From positions 1 through 64,000 of the forward strand of contig JALOBU010000010.1 of assembly GCA_023228145.1 (NCBI GenBank): DNA of 64,000 nucleotides, in the 5' to 3' direction. The stretch comes from Bacteroidales bacterium. Its GTDB lineage: Bacteria; Bacteroidota; Bacteroidia; Bacteroidales; CAIWKO01. The position numbers were made by a program, and so were the translations under genes. Shown here in pieces: positions 32,280 through 42,077 of this stretch. Numbering within the stretch: position 1 is the stretch's first letter; every line of letters begins with the position of its first letter. The notes beneath the pieces are model-generated. The model did not search any database, was not told the origin of the DNA, and saw only the letters and a program-made list of their open reading frames with translations.

Positions 32280-32792
32280 TCACCAGTTGTCGTTGTAATG
32301 AATTTTATCTTTATTAAACCTCTCAGGCTTGAGCTTTTCTTCGCCGGGCCAGCCTAAAGCGATTAAGGATACAGGTAACACATATTGGGGTAAATTCAGC
32401 AGGCTTGTAATTGCGTTAATGCGTTCGGTTTTGGGATATACTCCAAGCCAAACGCTTCCCAGCTCCATTGCATGAGCCGCAAGTAAAATATTTTGCGTGG
32501 AAGCAGCACAGTTAATAGCCAGGTACGCTTCATTATTTTCCGTGGTTTTATCTCCGCACACCACGATGGCTTCTGTTGCTTCTGCAAGCATGCCTGCGTA
32601 TGGATGAATTACTGCAAGATTATCGAGTATTTTTCGATTGTTAATAACAACAAATTGCCACGACTGGGTATTTCGTGCTGAAGGAGCATACATTGCTGCT
32701 TCAAGCAGCTTTTCTGTTATATGATTTGGAATTTCCTTCGGCAGGAAATTCCGTATGCTTCTTCGTGAAAAAATAGCATCAAGTACTTCCAT
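32280..32792 (-). CDS. Nitroreductase family FMN oxidoreductase
   Basis: The 170-residue protein shows the nitroreductase pattern: FSRRSIRNF for FMN binding at the N-terminus, MYAPSARNTQSWQFVVI, and LGSVWLGVYP with SLIALGWPGEEK at the C-terminus. Enzymes of this fold reduce nitro compounds, quinones or flavins with NAD(P)H. It is the last gene of a run with rlpA, chaN and cdd. The substrate cannot be read from sequence. Confidence 0.92.
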   Translation of the reverse strand: MEVLDAIFSRRSIRNFLPKEIPNHITEKLLEAAMYAPSARNTQSWQFVVINNRKILDNLAVIHPYAGMLAEATEAIVVCGDKTTENNEAYLAINCAASTQNILLAAHAMELGSVWLGVYPKTERINAITSLLNLPQYVLPVSLIALGWPGEEKLKPERFNKDKIHYNDNW

Positions 32793-32812
32793 AATACAAA
32801 ATTTATTTGTTA

Positions 32813-33529
32813 TTACAATTTTCCCCAGTTAACGATAAAACAACCGGGAACTTCCTTTTTTAATATGGCTTGAAGATTAATTGCTTCGGATTTACATACA
32901 TAATTACCCAAAATCAGGCGGTAATACTCAGTTTTGCCTTTTTTTTCTACAAAAATGTATCCTTCAACTTTATATTTTACCATATATTTTTTCTGGGCAG
33001 TTTTACAATTTTCAAAAATTTTATAATACCCCATCTGAATACCGTATCCATTGAGGTTACATGTTTTAATACCTACATCATAAATAAGTTTGGCTTCTTT
33101 GTCAGAGTCAGGCAAAATACTGTCCGGCTTGTACACATTCTCAATATTGGTATAACGGTTCATTATATTGAATGAATCGGGAAGTACTTTTATTTCAATT
33201 TTGTCTATACCGCTTAACAACATGTCTATATCTGTTGCTGCCGCTTTTGACACATCAAGGATACGGTTTTTGGTGTTTGGGCCCCTGTCATTGATTTTTA
33301 CAACGGTTTTTTTCTGGTTACGCAGATTGGTAACCTCAACAAAGGTATTAAAAGGCAGTGTCCGATGTGCTGCTGTGTATAGGTTTTTATCATACTTTTC
33401 CCCACTGGCTGTATTTCTTCCGTGAAATTTATCCGCATAATAGGAACACCAACCTGTTTGGTTTATCTCTTGAGCAAAAATGAAAAATGACTTAAAAAGA
33501 AAAATTAAAACAACAACTATTCTTATCAA
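32813..33529 (-). CDS. rlpA: RlpA-type double-psi beta-barrel protein with SPOR-like C-terminus
   Basis: The 238-residue protein has a signal peptide (cleavage near IFAQ) and the RlpA DPBB domain (GWCSYYADKFHGRNTASGE, HRTLPFNTFVEVTN, INDRGPN). A C-terminal SPOR-like domain (about 160-235) would bind denuded septal peptidoglycan. RlpA proteins are lytic transglycosylases in some bacteria. Start and stop codons are 1 nt apart from the chaN-like gene, so translation is coupled. Confidence 0.88.
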   Translation of the reverse strand: MIRIVVVLIFLFKSFFIFAQEINQTGWCSYYADKFHGRNTASGEKYDKNLYTAAHRTLPFNTFVEVTNLRNQKKTVVKINDRGPNTKNRILDVSKAAATDIDMLLSGIDKIEIKVLPDSFNIMNRYTNIENVYKPDSILPDSDKEAKLIYDVGIKTCNLNGYGIQMGYYKIFENCKTAQKKYMVKYKVEGYIFVEKKGKTEYYRLILGNYVCKSEAINLQAILKKEVPGCFIVNWGKL

Positions 33530-33530
33530 A

Positions 33531-34394
33531 TTAATAAGTTTTGGTCATGTCGTCTGGGACACAAATTATATAATCTGCCGCCATGATGTATTCTTGTGAC
33601 AGTTTATTAATATTGTTTTGTTCAACCGTGGTAATAGTTAATATGCGCATATCCGCACTTTTTCTTTTAAGATACCACATAATGCCTTCATAATAATTAG
33701 AATGGTAGGCCCCATTATAATGCAGAAAAAGTTTTCCTTGGGCAGCGTTTGTTGCGATAAAATGTGCCATAGTGGCATCTTTAATTGCTTGTGCTTTGGG
33801 GAGGTTAGGCGACGAATGACCCCCCATATTCATTTCGAGCATTTTTTTATATTGTTCTAACTCAGGGTCGTATTCAATAGGCAGCGGAGCAATATGCTTT
33901 TTTTCTTCCTGGCTTAGAGTCAACAAGCCTTCAAAGCCTTCTTTCATAACTTGTGATGCATATTTCCGGGGTATATTTGTTGCAATAAAATTAAGGTTGG
34001 TATTACGCGCAAAATCAACAAGCGGTTTATAGTCCGTATCGTAGTTTGGCCAAAGCCTTACTTTTGTTTTGAAGGTGTCTTCATTCCAGATACCTTTAAT
34101 ATAATTATCAAGTCCGTTTTGATTGTCGGCTTCAAACATTTCAGCACCAAGAATCAGGTCTTGTTTTTTAGATATAAACAAATCTTTTGCCAGTTGAAGT
34201 TCAAGCCAATGAGATATGGGATTATTATGTAACTCTCCAAAAAGGACTACTTCGCAACTTAAAATATCTTTAAGCATTTTCTGATAAGTTGTTTTTTTTC
34301 CGGTAACATTATATATCTGATAGGCTGGCTTATCCACCGTCATTGATAACAAGGCTACAGATATTACTATAAGATAAAAACGAGGTTTTAGCAT
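33531..34394 (-). CDS. ChaN family haem-binding-like (Tiki/EreA superfamily) protein
   Basis: The family is recognised by VVLFGELHNNPISHWLELQL (Glu and His of the putative metal/haem site), ILGAEMFEADNQ and HYNGAYHSNYYEGI. ChaN proteins bind haem and often have a lipobox. Here only a hydrophobic leader is visible, starting from Met at 34394 (MLKPRFYLIVISVALLS). An in-frame start at 34439 would add 15 residues and bury the leader, so 34394 is preferred. About 287 residues. Confidence 0.85.
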   Translation of the reverse strand: MLKPRFYLIVISVALLSMTVDKPAYQIYNVTGKKTTYQKMLKDILSCEVVLFGELHNNPISHWLELQLAKDLFISKKQDLILGAEMFEADNQNGLDNYIKGIWNEDTFKTKVRLWPNYDTDYKPLVDFARNTNLNFIATNIPRKYASQVMKEGFEGLLTLSQEEKKHIAPLPIEYDPELEQYKKMLEMNMGGHSSPNLPKAQAIKDATMAHFIATNAAQGKLFLHYNGAYHSNYYEGIMWYLKRKSADMRILTITTVEQNNINKLSQEYIMAADYIICVPDDMTKTY

Positions 34395-34456
34395 AAAATT
34401 TTGATTATTAGTTAAAAGAACAAATATATTAATTTTCAAAAAAACTCAGAAAATTT

Positions 34457-34948
34457 CTATAATGGGTGAAGTTGTGAATTGCTGAACATCAATGGTAACA
34501 AATCTGAAACATTATTAACACGGATTATTTTCCCGCTTTCACCTTTTATAAGAATTTTGAAGGAGCTATTTCCCCTTTTTTCATATTCGGCCATCACCTG
34601 GCGACAGGCACCACAGGGCGGTACCGGAAAGTTAACAGAGAAATTATCAGAGTGGGCTACCACGGCCATTAAAACAAATGATGCATCAGGATATTGTGAT
34701 GACGCAGCAAACATAGCCACTCTTTCGGCACACAAACCCGAAGGATAAGCTGCATTTTCCTGATTATTGCCCGTTACTATTTTATTATTTGAAAGCAATA
34801 TAGCACAACCCACATGGAATTGTGAATAAGGTGCATATGCGTTTTTGCATACGTTTTCTGCTTCACTGACCACAAGCCTTTCGGTATCATTTAATTCAGC
34901 AACAGAATCATATTCAACGTATGTAATCTTTATTAAATGTTGCTTCAT
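34457..34948 (-). CDS. cdd: Cytidine deaminase
   Basis: The 163-residue protein has the zinc motifs of the cytidine deaminase family: CAERVAMF with the catalytic Glu, and PCGACRQV. It also has the substrate-binding stretch VGCAILLSNNKIVTGNNQEN. The enzyme hydrolyses cytidine or deoxycytidine to uridine in pyrimidine salvage. It probably starts the cdd-chaN-rlpA-nitroreductase unit; a TAATTTTG box is at 34980-34973 on the minus strand. Confidence 0.95.
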   Translation of the reverse strand: MKQHLIKITYVEYDSVAELNDTERLVVSEAENVCKNAYAPYSQFHVGCAILLSNNKIVTGNNQENAAYPSGLCAERVAMFAASSQYPDASFVLMAVVAHSDNFSVNFPVPPCGACRQVMAEYEKRGNSSFKILIKGESGKIIRVNNVSDLLPLMFSNSQLHPL

Positions 34949-34986
34949 GATAATTGTAAGGATTTTTTAAGCCAAAATTAAGGATT

Positions 34987-36549
34987 TTAAGAATTTGTTT
35001 GGGTTTTATTATCAACAAACATAAACAAACAATAAAAAAAAGTAAAAAATGTAACTCCGGCCTGTGTTTCTAATGTGTCTTCGGTAAACATGGATAACAT
35101 TGCTATGAGAAAAAAAGATAAAAACAAATATTCTGATATTTTTTTTCTTTTTATAGGGGGATAGAGCAAACAAAATAAAAACAACAATAAACCCGGAACG
35201 CCAAAGGTAAGAGTTATGGTTATAAATTGATTATGAGGATGAAGTCCTGCGTCTTTTAAATGCGAATTTTCAAGATGCATTTGTGCCGTAATAACATTTT
35301 TAACATCCCCTGTTCCAACTCCTGTAAAAAAATATTTTTTAATAAGTCGAAAAGAAGTTTGCCATAATTCAATTCTTTGCATAAGTGATTGCCCCCTGGG
35401 GTCATGGGTGATTTTATAATGCTCATATTCCCACAAAACATTTTTGATTCGTTTTTCTAATCCGCCCTTTTTAACATATCCGATATTTGCCACTCCATCT
35501 TCTATTAAAGAAATTTCTTCTTTCAGAAGGCTGTTAACTCCTTCTTGATCTTTTCGCAATCCCTTTGATGTTAAGAATCTGATCAGGGTAAACTTTATAG
35601 GCTGACCTTTATAGTCTAAACTATCGAATTTTATTGTGCTGCGTTGGTTCCATGCCGGTTCTAATTCTTCATAAGACACATAAAGCCAGGTATAATATCC
35701 GTTTTCGGTCATTTTGTTATCAAAATCATGCAAATACGGATTGCCATTTTTTGTAAGATATTCTACTTTATTTTTGTCAATGATTTCTCTTTTGCTAAAG
35801 TCTTTATAAATGTTTCTCAGGTATAAAGAAACTCCTGCCATAATAATAATCAGAAAAAGAATAAAAAACACACAAGATATATGTTTTGTTTTTTTGAAAA
35901 TATAAATGAATAATAACCCGATGGTGCTGATAATAAGAATGGTTATTCCAGTAAAAGATTCCAAAAAAAACAAACAATAAATAAACCAGAAAGCAACAAA
36001 CAAAAAAAGTATTTTTGCCCAGGGCGGAAAAATTTGTTTTTCAAAAATCAGATAAAACAAAATAAAAATATCCAAACATACATTGAGTGAAAAACGGATA
36101 TGTGAAATGTAAATAAAAACATCTCTTATGTCTGTATTATTGCCTTTATAAAACAAATAGGTGCTGGTTATACTGTAAAAAAGTGTCCCAAGAATGTGAG
36201 CATAAAGTATTAAATGGAAAGATTTCCTGTTGATTTTAGGGCTGGTTGAAATTATTATAGGAAGTGCAAGCAAGGGAATTTTAATGCGTAGGTCGTCAAT
36301 AGCATGATGTAAATCGTTACTATAAAAAATTCCAACAAGATGCATTAGATAAATTAAAGTAAATATCCAGGCGGGTTTGTTTTTAAAAAAGGTTTTAAAT
36401 TTTTCTTTTAACTTCCCTTCTATCAGCCAGTTGGCAAGAAGGAAAAATTGAGAAATGCTCATAACAAAAACAAACAAAGGAGTCGAAAAAGCAAGGCCGG
36501 CAAGTCCGAGAACATATAATGCAGCATGTATTTCTCGTCTGGATGGCAT
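34987..36549 (-). CDS. O-antigen ligase/polymerase-like membrane protein (Wzy_C family)
   Basis: The 520-residue protein has about ten transmembrane helices and one large extracytoplasmic loop (about residues 250-420). The Wzy_C/WaaL signatures are IELWQTSFRLIKKYFFTGVGTGD (about 385-407) and HPHNQFITI with a conserved His. The family ligates or polymerises undecaprenyl-linked glycans. No neighbouring glycan cluster is seen, so the substrate is open. Confidence 0.85.
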   Translation of the reverse strand: MPSRREIHAALYVLGLAGLAFSTPLFVFVMSISQFFLLANWLIEGKLKEKFKTFFKNKPAWIFTLIYLMHLVGIFYSNDLHHAIDDLRIKIPLLALPIIISTSPKINRKSFHLILYAHILGTLFYSITSTYLFYKGNNTDIRDVFIYISHIRFSLNVCLDIFILFYLIFEKQIFPPWAKILFLFVAFWFIYCLFFLESFTGITILIISTIGLLFIYIFKKTKHISCVFFILFLIIIMAGVSLYLRNIYKDFSKREIIDKNKVEYLTKNGNPYLHDFDNKMTENGYYTWLYVSYEELEPAWNQRSTIKFDSLDYKGQPIKFTLIRFLTSKGLRKDQEGVNSLLKEEISLIEDGVANIGYVKKGGLEKRIKNVLWEYEHYKITHDPRGQSLMQRIELWQTSFRLIKKYFFTGVGTGDVKNVITAQMHLENSHLKDAGLHPHNQFITITLTFGVPGLLLFLFCLLYPPIKRKKISEYLFLSFFLIAMLSMFTEDTLETQAGVTFFTFFYCLFMFVDNKTQTNS

Positions 36550-36595
36550 ATTATCTTGATGTTATAAGAGAATCATTAAAAAAGGCAACAAATCA

Positions 36596-38257
36596 TTATT
36601 TTGGCCCCTGAAGAATTTTCTGGTATTTTTCAGGGTTGTTGAGTATTTCAATGGCTTTTTTCACTTCATTATCGTCATCAAGTGAGGCCTGAATGCGTCC
36701 TTTCTGATAGTAATAAAGAGGAACAATGTACATTTTCAAAGCCCGTATGATTTCTTGTTTATATGTCATCAAATCATTTGATTTTTCAGCAATGATTTTA
36801 TCTTTTAAGATTTGGTATTGGTCTTTGATTGATTCAAAATATTTTTCTTCCGTCGAAATGTTTTTAAATTCTTCAAGGCGGGCTTCACTTTCTGTTGTGT
36901 ATGAATAATCTTTGTCTGTCAGATAATCAATAAAATCTGAATATTCTTTGTCCGAAATGTTGAACTCTGCCGGTGGCGATATCTCCGGATGATTTCTGTA
37001 ATACGTTAAAGCAAAATCAAATAAATGATTTTTATTGATTAGTGTTATAGTGATATTGCTTAACTCAGGAACGTCCATTAAGATATCCGGCTCAATGCCA
37101 CTGCCCTCATAAACTGTTCTTCCGTTTTTAGTTTTAAATGTTTTTCTAAGCGAATCTGGTAATACTGGCGCTCTGCCTTCTGTATCTTTGTTAAAATAGT
37201 CAAGAGCCTGAACACATCGACCGCTTGGAATGTAATATTTTGCAATGGTAATTTTCATCTCTGAATTATATGAAAGCGGAATGATGTTTTGAACCAGGCC
37301 TTTGCCAAATGTCCTTTGCCCGATAATAATTCCCCTGTCTAAATCCTGAATTGCACCGGCAAGAATTTCTGATGCAGAAGCTGAATATTCATCCACAAGT
37401 ATCACCAGGGGAATTTTAGTGTCAACAGCTGTTGTTTGAGTTTTGTGAATATGGTTTTTGTTTTTTATTTTTCCAATCGTGCTAACCACAACCTGTCCTT
37501 TATCAACAAAAATATTCACAATACTTACGGCTTCATTCAGCAAGCCGCCTCCATTTCCCCTGAGGTCAATTATTACACCTTTGAGGTCTTTGCTTTCATT
37601 AAGTTTATTAAATGCTTCTTTAACATCTTTTGCGGCATTTTGTTTAAACTCACTTAAATTTATGTATCCTATTTTGTCTGCAACAAATCCTGAATATGGA
37701 ACATTGTCGATTTTTATCTCCTGTCTAATAATTTCTTTCTCAATGGGTTTTTGTGTTGAATCACGTTCTATCAATATGGTAACAGAAGTTCCTGGTTGCC
37801 CCTTCAATGCTGTGCTAACCTCGTCAACCGTTTTCTTTTTAACCGACTTTCCATTAATTTCAAGGATTTTATCACCTGTCTTAAGACCGGCTTTATCTGC
37901 GGGCGAGTTTTCATAGGGCTCGGAAATGTAAACATAATCCCCTCTTTTATGTATTAAGGCGCCTATGCCCCCGTATTGCCCTGTGGTCATAAATTTGTAA
38001 TCTTCAATATCTGCTTCCGGGATATATACTGTATAGGGGTCAAGTGATTTCAGCATAGCGTCAATAGCGGTCTTGACAAGTTGTCCGGGATTTATGTTGT
38101 CAACATAATTAGTATTGAGTTGTTTGTAAAGGGTTATAAAAACATCTATGTTTTTTGATATTTCAAAATCATTCTGATCCTGTTCCTGGGCAGAAGAAGC
38201 AAATGCCAAAGTAAGTATCAGTATTGATAAGGTAATTACACGTGTGATTTTTTGCAT
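36596..38257 (-). CDS. S41 family C-terminal processing peptidase with PDZ domain
   Basis: The 553-residue protein has a signal peptide (cleavage near SSAQE) and a PDZ domain (VYISEPYENSPADKAGLKTGD, about 110-130). The tail-specific protease core has VIIDLRGNGGGL and the Ser/Lys dyad in EYSASASEILAGAIQD and GIIIGQRTFGKGLVQ. CTP enzymes trim or degrade periplasmic proteins. It is the last gene of the conserved DUF4271-hemD-rnpA-yidD-ctp run. Confidence 0.93.
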   Translation of the reverse strand: MQKITRVITLSILILTLAFASSAQEQDQNDFEISKNIDVFITLYKQLNTNYVDNINPGQLVKTAIDAMLKSLDPYTVYIPEADIEDYKFMTTGQYGGIGALIHKRGDYVYISEPYENSPADKAGLKTGDKILEINGKSVKKKTVDEVSTALKGQPGTSVTILIERDSTQKPIEKEIIRQEIKIDNVPYSGFVADKIGYINLSEFKQNAAKDVKEAFNKLNESKDLKGVIIDLRGNGGGLLNEAVSIVNIFVDKGQVVVSTIGKIKNKNHIHKTQTTAVDTKIPLVILVDEYSASASEILAGAIQDLDRGIIIGQRTFGKGLVQNIIPLSYNSEMKITIAKYYIPSGRCVQALDYFNKDTEGRAPVLPDSLRKTFKTKNGRTVYEGSGIEPDILMDVPELSNITITLINKNHLFDFALTYYRNHPEISPPAEFNISDKEYSDFIDYLTDKDYSYTTESEARLEEFKNISTEEKYFESIKDQYQILKDKIIAEKSNDLMTYKQEIIRALKMYIVPLYYYQKGRIQASLDDDNEVKKAIEILNNPEKYQKILQGPK

Positions 38258-38268
38258 GTTTTTTCTTT

Positions 38269-38487
38269 TTATGGTACAGGGTCATACCCGCTGCCACCCC
38301 ACGGATTACAAGACAGAAACCTTTTCACTGTCATCCAGCCGCCCCTGAAAGGTCCGTATTTGGTAATAGCTTCAATGCCATATGAAGAGCATGAAGGAAT
38401 ATATCTGCAGGAAGGCATTAAGTAAGGCGATATTGTATATTGATAGATTTTAATTAAAAAAATCAAAAAATTTCCGAGCAGTTTCAT
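38269..38487 (-). CDS. yidD: Membrane protein insertion efficiency factor YidD
   Basis: The 72-residue protein has the complete YidD pattern: an amphipathic N-terminus, YQYTISPYLMPSCRYIPSCS with three Cys, YGIEAITKYGPFRGGW and LSCNPWGGSGYDPVP. It assists YidC-dependent insertion of membrane proteins. It overlaps rnpA by four bases (atga), as in many bacteria. Confidence 0.95.
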   Translation of the reverse strand: MKLLGNFLIFLIKIYQYTISPYLMPSCRYIPSCSSYGIEAITKYGPFRGGWMTVKRFLSCNPWGGSGYDPVP

Positions 38488-38870
38488 GGTGTATGATTAA
38501 TACATTTCATTATACCTTGTAAAATTATAATTATTTTTTCTTCGGTTTGTTTATATGTTTCAATTATTTCACCTTTGTAAAGTAACATTAGTGCTATTTT
38601 TTTGTTTTTTTCTTTTAAAGTAACGTCAAGTATTTGTTTATTATTACGATAAGCTTCTCTTATTAAACGTTTAATTAAATTTCTGTTAGTTGATTTTTTA
38701 AATTTTTTTTTGGGAACAACTGTTAATAGCTGTATTTCCGGGATATTTTCTCCAAAAACTTCCATCCATTTTACAGTAAAAGTCGGGTAATATATTTTTT
38801 TACCCTCACTTAACAGTTTTTCAATGGATTTTTTACTGCATAAGCGTTCTTCTTTGCAGAATGAGTGCAT
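38484..38870 (-). CDS. rnpA: Ribonuclease P protein component
   Basis: The 128-residue basic protein has the RNR motif STNRNLIKRLIREAYR (about 70-85) and the N-terminal segment CSKKSIEKLLSEG. RnpA binds the RNase P RNA and helps it process pre-tRNA 5' ends. No rpmH (L34) gene is adjacent, unlike in proteobacteria. The order hemD-rnpA-yidD is usual in Bacteroidota. Confidence 0.95.
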   Translation of the reverse strand: MHSFCKEERLCSKKSIEKLLSEGKKIYYPTFTVKWMEVFGENIPEIQLLTVVPKKKFKKSTNRNLIKRLIREAYRNNKQILDVTLKEKNKKIALMLLYKGEIIETYKQTEEKIIIILQGIMKCINHTP

Positions 38871-38885
38871 AATAAGCTATGTTAT

Positions 38886-39638
38886 TTATTTTTTTGCTTT
38901 TTCCAGAAAAGCGCCTATAGCCATTGGCATAGACGTAAAAACTTCGGTGGGGGCAGAAATATTAATTTTTAGCCCAAATTCTTTAGCGGCAATTTTTGTT
39001 GTATTTCCCCACGTGGCAATAATTTTTTTGTCTTGTTTAAATTTAGGAAAATTATCAAAAAGAGCTTTAATTCCAAACGGACTGAAAAAAACCAGCATAT
39101 CCGCTTTGTCAACATCAATATGTTCCCTGACACACATATTGGAAATAGTGCGATAAATCATTGCCTTATGTACCGGAATCTTATTGATGTCAAGTAAGCT
39201 TACAAATTCCTGTTTGTGTCCTGCAGTACAAGGCAATAGAAAACGCTCACCGGGGTGTTTCAAAATAATGGAAATAAGTTCTTCGGGCTTTTCTTTTCCG
39301 TTGAAAATCTTTCGTTTACGATATTGTATATATTTTTGAAGATAAAATGCAGTTTTTTCGGAAACACAAAAATATTTAGTTGTTTCAGAAATAATGATAC
39401 GCATTTCTTTTGCAAGTCGGAAAAAATGATCTACCGCATTATTACAGGTAAAAATAACAGCTGAATAATCTAGAATGTTGATTTTTGATTTTCTAAATTC
39501 CTGTGCAGTTACGGGTTCAATAATTATGAATTTTTTGAATATAATATTAAGGTTGTGTTTTTTTGACAACTCAAAATAGGGTGATTTTTCATAATTAGGG
39601 GGCTGAGGCTGCGAAATTATTATGTTTTTAACTTTCAA
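38886..39638 (-). CDS. hemD: Uroporphyrinogen-III synthase
   Basis: The 250-residue protein has the two-lobe HemD pattern: IISQPQPPNYEKSPYFEL at the start, IFTCNNAVDHFF, FLLPCTAGHK, MLVFFSPFGIKALF and IATWGNTTKIAAKEFG. HemD proteins close and invert the D ring of hydroxymethylbilane in tetrapyrrole synthesis. The neighbourhood (DUF4271 upstream, rnpA downstream) matches other Bacteroidota. No other haem genes are in the window. Confidence 0.88.
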   Translation of the reverse strand: MKVKNIIISQPQPPNYEKSPYFELSKKHNLNIIFKKFIIIEPVTAQEFRKSKINILDYSAVIFTCNNAVDHFFRLAKEMRIIISETTKYFCVSEKTAFYLQKYIQYRKRKIFNGKEKPEELISIILKHPGERFLLPCTAGHKQEFVSLLDINKIPVHKAMIYRTISNMCVREHIDVDKADMLVFFSPFGIKALFDNFPKFKQDKKIIATWGNTTKIAAKEFGLKINISAPTEVFTSMPMAIGAFLEKAKK

Positions 39639-39677
39639 AGTGGTCGTTTTTTTGATTTATAATTAAATAATAAAAGA

Positions 39678-40610
39678 CTAAAATTCTTGAGAATAAAAGT
39701 TACTTAATAATTTAACAGTAATAATAATTGGCAAAAATTCAACGGTGCAAAGATACAAAATAAAATAAAACAAATTGTATTGTTCAGATGATTTGGCTGC
39801 TAAAAAACTTCGGATAGTTCTGTAAATAAAAATTAAAATAATGATTACAAGTATTATAAAGAAAAAAACTTCAGTGATGGGTGCCCATAAAAAGTAAAGC
39901 AAAAAAACCGCCGGGAAAAGTAAAAAGGACTCAATAATCTGAAAAAGGGTATTGTTGGTTAGATAATCAAATGTTTCATTTGATGTTTTAAATGTTTTTT
40001 TTACAAAAAATATCATGAACATTTTGAAAACATACAAACAGAGGAAAACCAACAAACAGTAAAAGACATTACGCAAAGTAGGCTCTATTTTTATGAAAAA
40101 GTGAAGCGCTTTAATAGCAATAAAAGATAGAATAGTATAATATACTATAATAAGAGGGTAAACAAAAAAATCTTTCAGCATATTTCCCTCACGAATAATT
40201 TGATTTGTGTAATGAGGGAAGAAAAAAGCATGAAAATACTGGGTTATCTTTTTGTTTTTAATAAAAATAATTATTGTCAAAATCAAAAAGCATAACATCA
40301 TCAAAAAAATAAAACCATCTGATTGTATATGCTGATTATTTGATAATGGCATTTTGACAATTTGTTTTTTCTCCGAATGAAACAAAGATGGGCAAAAAGT
40401 GCTTTCTTTCATTAAGGAAGTTTGTTTTATTCTAACAGAAGGCAAAACATCTTTTGTGTTGCCTATATAGTTTTTTTGGTTTGAAAACATGTCGGGTATT
40501 TCATCCTGCCTGAATATCTGTCCTTTGAATAATGAAATATTATCCGGGGGCAGAGGATTATTATTGTATGTCAGACTATCGTGAAACATCATTGTTTTGC
40601 AAACCTTCAT
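39678..40610 (-). CDS. DUF4271 membrane protein
   Basis: The 310-residue protein has a hydrophilic N-terminus of about 100 residues and then about seven transmembrane helices (from FLMMLCFLILTIIIF). The region LLFPAVFLLYFLWAP and the C-terminal YLCTVEFLPIIITVKLL are the DUF4271 signature. It is found next to hemD in many Bacteroidota but its function is unknown. It is the first gene of its run. Confidence 0.8.
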   Translation of the reverse strand: MKVCKTMMFHDSLTYNNNPLPPDNISLFKGQIFRQDEIPDMFSNQKNYIGNTKDVLPSVRIKQTSLMKESTFCPSLFHSEKKQIVKMPLSNNQHIQSDGFIFLMMLCFLILTIIIFIKNKKITQYFHAFFFPHYTNQIIREGNMLKDFFVYPLIIVYYTILSFIAIKALHFFIKIEPTLRNVFYCLLVFLCLYVFKMFMIFFVKKTFKTSNETFDYLTNNTLFQIIESFLLFPAVFLLYFLWAPITEVFFFIILVIIILIFIYRTIRSFLAAKSSEQYNLFYFILYLCTVEFLPIIITVKLLSNFYSQEF

Positions 40611-40849
40611 AAATTTTTACAAAAATACACAAACCTGATATAAAACAACAAATTTATGAAGGTTCACGAGCAGGCTTATGTTGCGGTGGTGGGAGCGAGT
40701 AACAAAAAAATTTATAGTTTTATAAAAGAAAATTAGCTAAAAAAAACCTGATGAATTTTATAGATATTTCAGAAAAACTTTATTATCTTTTTGCTGTGTA
40801 TCAATAATTTTTATTCTTTTGTTGAAATTTTTTTAATAAACCCATTATC

Positions 40850-41845
40850 ATGAATTTACTTGAATCAATAAGTCTTAAAGCCAAGACGTTAAACAAGCGT
40901 ATTGTGTTACCCGAAGGCACATCGGAGCGTACGCTGAAAGCGGCAGATATCATCTTAAAGGAAGGCCTGGCGCAACTTATCCTTCTCGGAAACATTGATG
41001 AAATAAATACACTTGAAAAAAAATTCGGGCTTGACATTTCAAAAGCAGAAAAAATTGACCCGAAAAGTTCAGGGAAAAAAGAAATCTATATTGAAAAATT
41101 AATGGAGCTTCGTAAAAGCAAGGGAATTACCCGCGAAGAAGCTACCGCCCTGATTGAACAGGACATATATTACGGGCCTATGATGATTTACATGGGCGAT
41201 GCGGATGGCGAAGTAAGCGGAGCAGAACATACAACAGCGGATACCGTGAGACCGGCATTGCAGATAGTTAAAACCGCTCCGGGTATTTCTGTAGTTTCGG
41301 GAGCCATGGTGATGGTAACCAAAAAAGAACAGCTGGGCGAAAACGGAGTATTTATTTTTGCTGATGTGGCAATAACTCCCAATCCCACGGCCGAAGAACT
41401 GGCACAGATAGCCGTTTGCAGTGGAGAAACCGCTCGTTCCATAGCCGGTATCGAAAACCCACGAATTGCATTATTGTCTTTTTCCTCCAAGGGTTCTGCC
41501 AAGCACGAACTGGCGGATAAAGTGATAAAAGCAACGGAAATGGCAAAACAAATGCGTCCCGAAATGAATTTTGACGGAGAAATGCAAGCCGATGCCGCAC
41601 TAATTGAGTCGGTAGGGCAGAAAAAATCCCCTGGTTCTCCGGTGGCAGGAATGGCCAATGTATTGGTATTTCCTGATTTGCAGGCTGGGAACATTGGATA
41701 CAAATTAGTGGAACGTTTGGGCGATGCCGAAGCCATCGGACCGGTTTTACAAGGACTTGGCGCACCCATCAACGACCTTTCGAGGGGCTGTTCTGTGATG
41801 GATATTGTAAATCTTGTGGCAATTACCGCCTGTCAGGCGCAATAA
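40850..41845 (+). CDS. pta: Phosphate acetyltransferase
   Basis: The 331-residue protein is a full-length short-form Pta with KRIVLPEGTSERTLKAADII, GPMMIYMGDADGEVSGAEHTTADTVRPALQ and PDLQAGNIGYKLVERLGDAEAIGPVLQG. It converts acetyl-CoA and phosphate to acetyl phosphate. With ackA 0.4 kb downstream it yields ATP during acetate fermentation. The GC content is higher than that of its neighbours, as often seen in highly expressed Bacteroidota genes. Confidence 0.97.
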   Translation: MNLLESISLKAKTLNKRIVLPEGTSERTLKAADIILKEGLAQLILLGNIDEINTLEKKFGLDISKAEKIDPKSSGKKEIYIEKLMELRKSKGITREEATALIEQDIYYGPMMIYMGDADGEVSGAEHTTADTVRPALQIVKTAPGISVVSGAMVMVTKKEQLGENGVFIFADVAITPNPTAEELAQIAVCSGETARSIAGIENPRIALLSFSSKGSAKHELADKVIKATEMAKQMRPEMNFDGEMQADAALIESVGQKKSPGSPVAGMANVLVFPDLQAGNIGYKLVERLGDAEAIGPVLQGLGAPINDLSRGCSVMDIVNLVAITACQAQ

Positions 41846-42000
41846 GATAAGTAAGTGAAACGAAGTTTTAAGCTTCACTCCAGTTGCATACCAACTTCTT
41901 TTCGCACCTAACTTTTGCATGTGATGGTATGACTGCCATGTGTGGGGCTTACCGCGAAGTCATGCTGTCATTAAAAACCAAATCCATCCTTTCTCTTTTT

Positions 42001-42037
42001 CTCCCCTATCCATAGGGGAGATGTCAGCAATGCTGAC
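42001..42037. repeat. Double hairpin, REP/BIME-like
   Basis: Hairpin 1 has 9-bp arms ctcccctat (42001-42009) and ataggggag (42012-42020). Hairpin 2 has 7-bp arms gtcagca (42023-42029) and tgctgac (42031-42037). A further gagggg (42039-42044) can pair with the first arm as an alternative. This layout is typical of dispersed extragenic palindromes. Confidence 0.65.
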
Positions 42038-42052
42038 AGAGGGGTACGCCTT

Positions 42053-42072
42053 GCGAAATTTTAAAACTTCGC
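42053..42072. repeat. Imperfect 20-bp palindrome
   Basis: gcgaa (42053-42057) pairs with ttcgc (42068-42072) around an A/C mismatch and a self-complementary ttttaaaa core. It directly follows the double hairpin. Confidence 0.45.
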
Positions 42073-42077
42073 ATCAA

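Noticed and set aside
41188..41772. Two long minus-strand frames inside pta
   Set aside because: Pta is full length with intact motifs. Long antisense frames are common in GC-richer, highly expressed genes.
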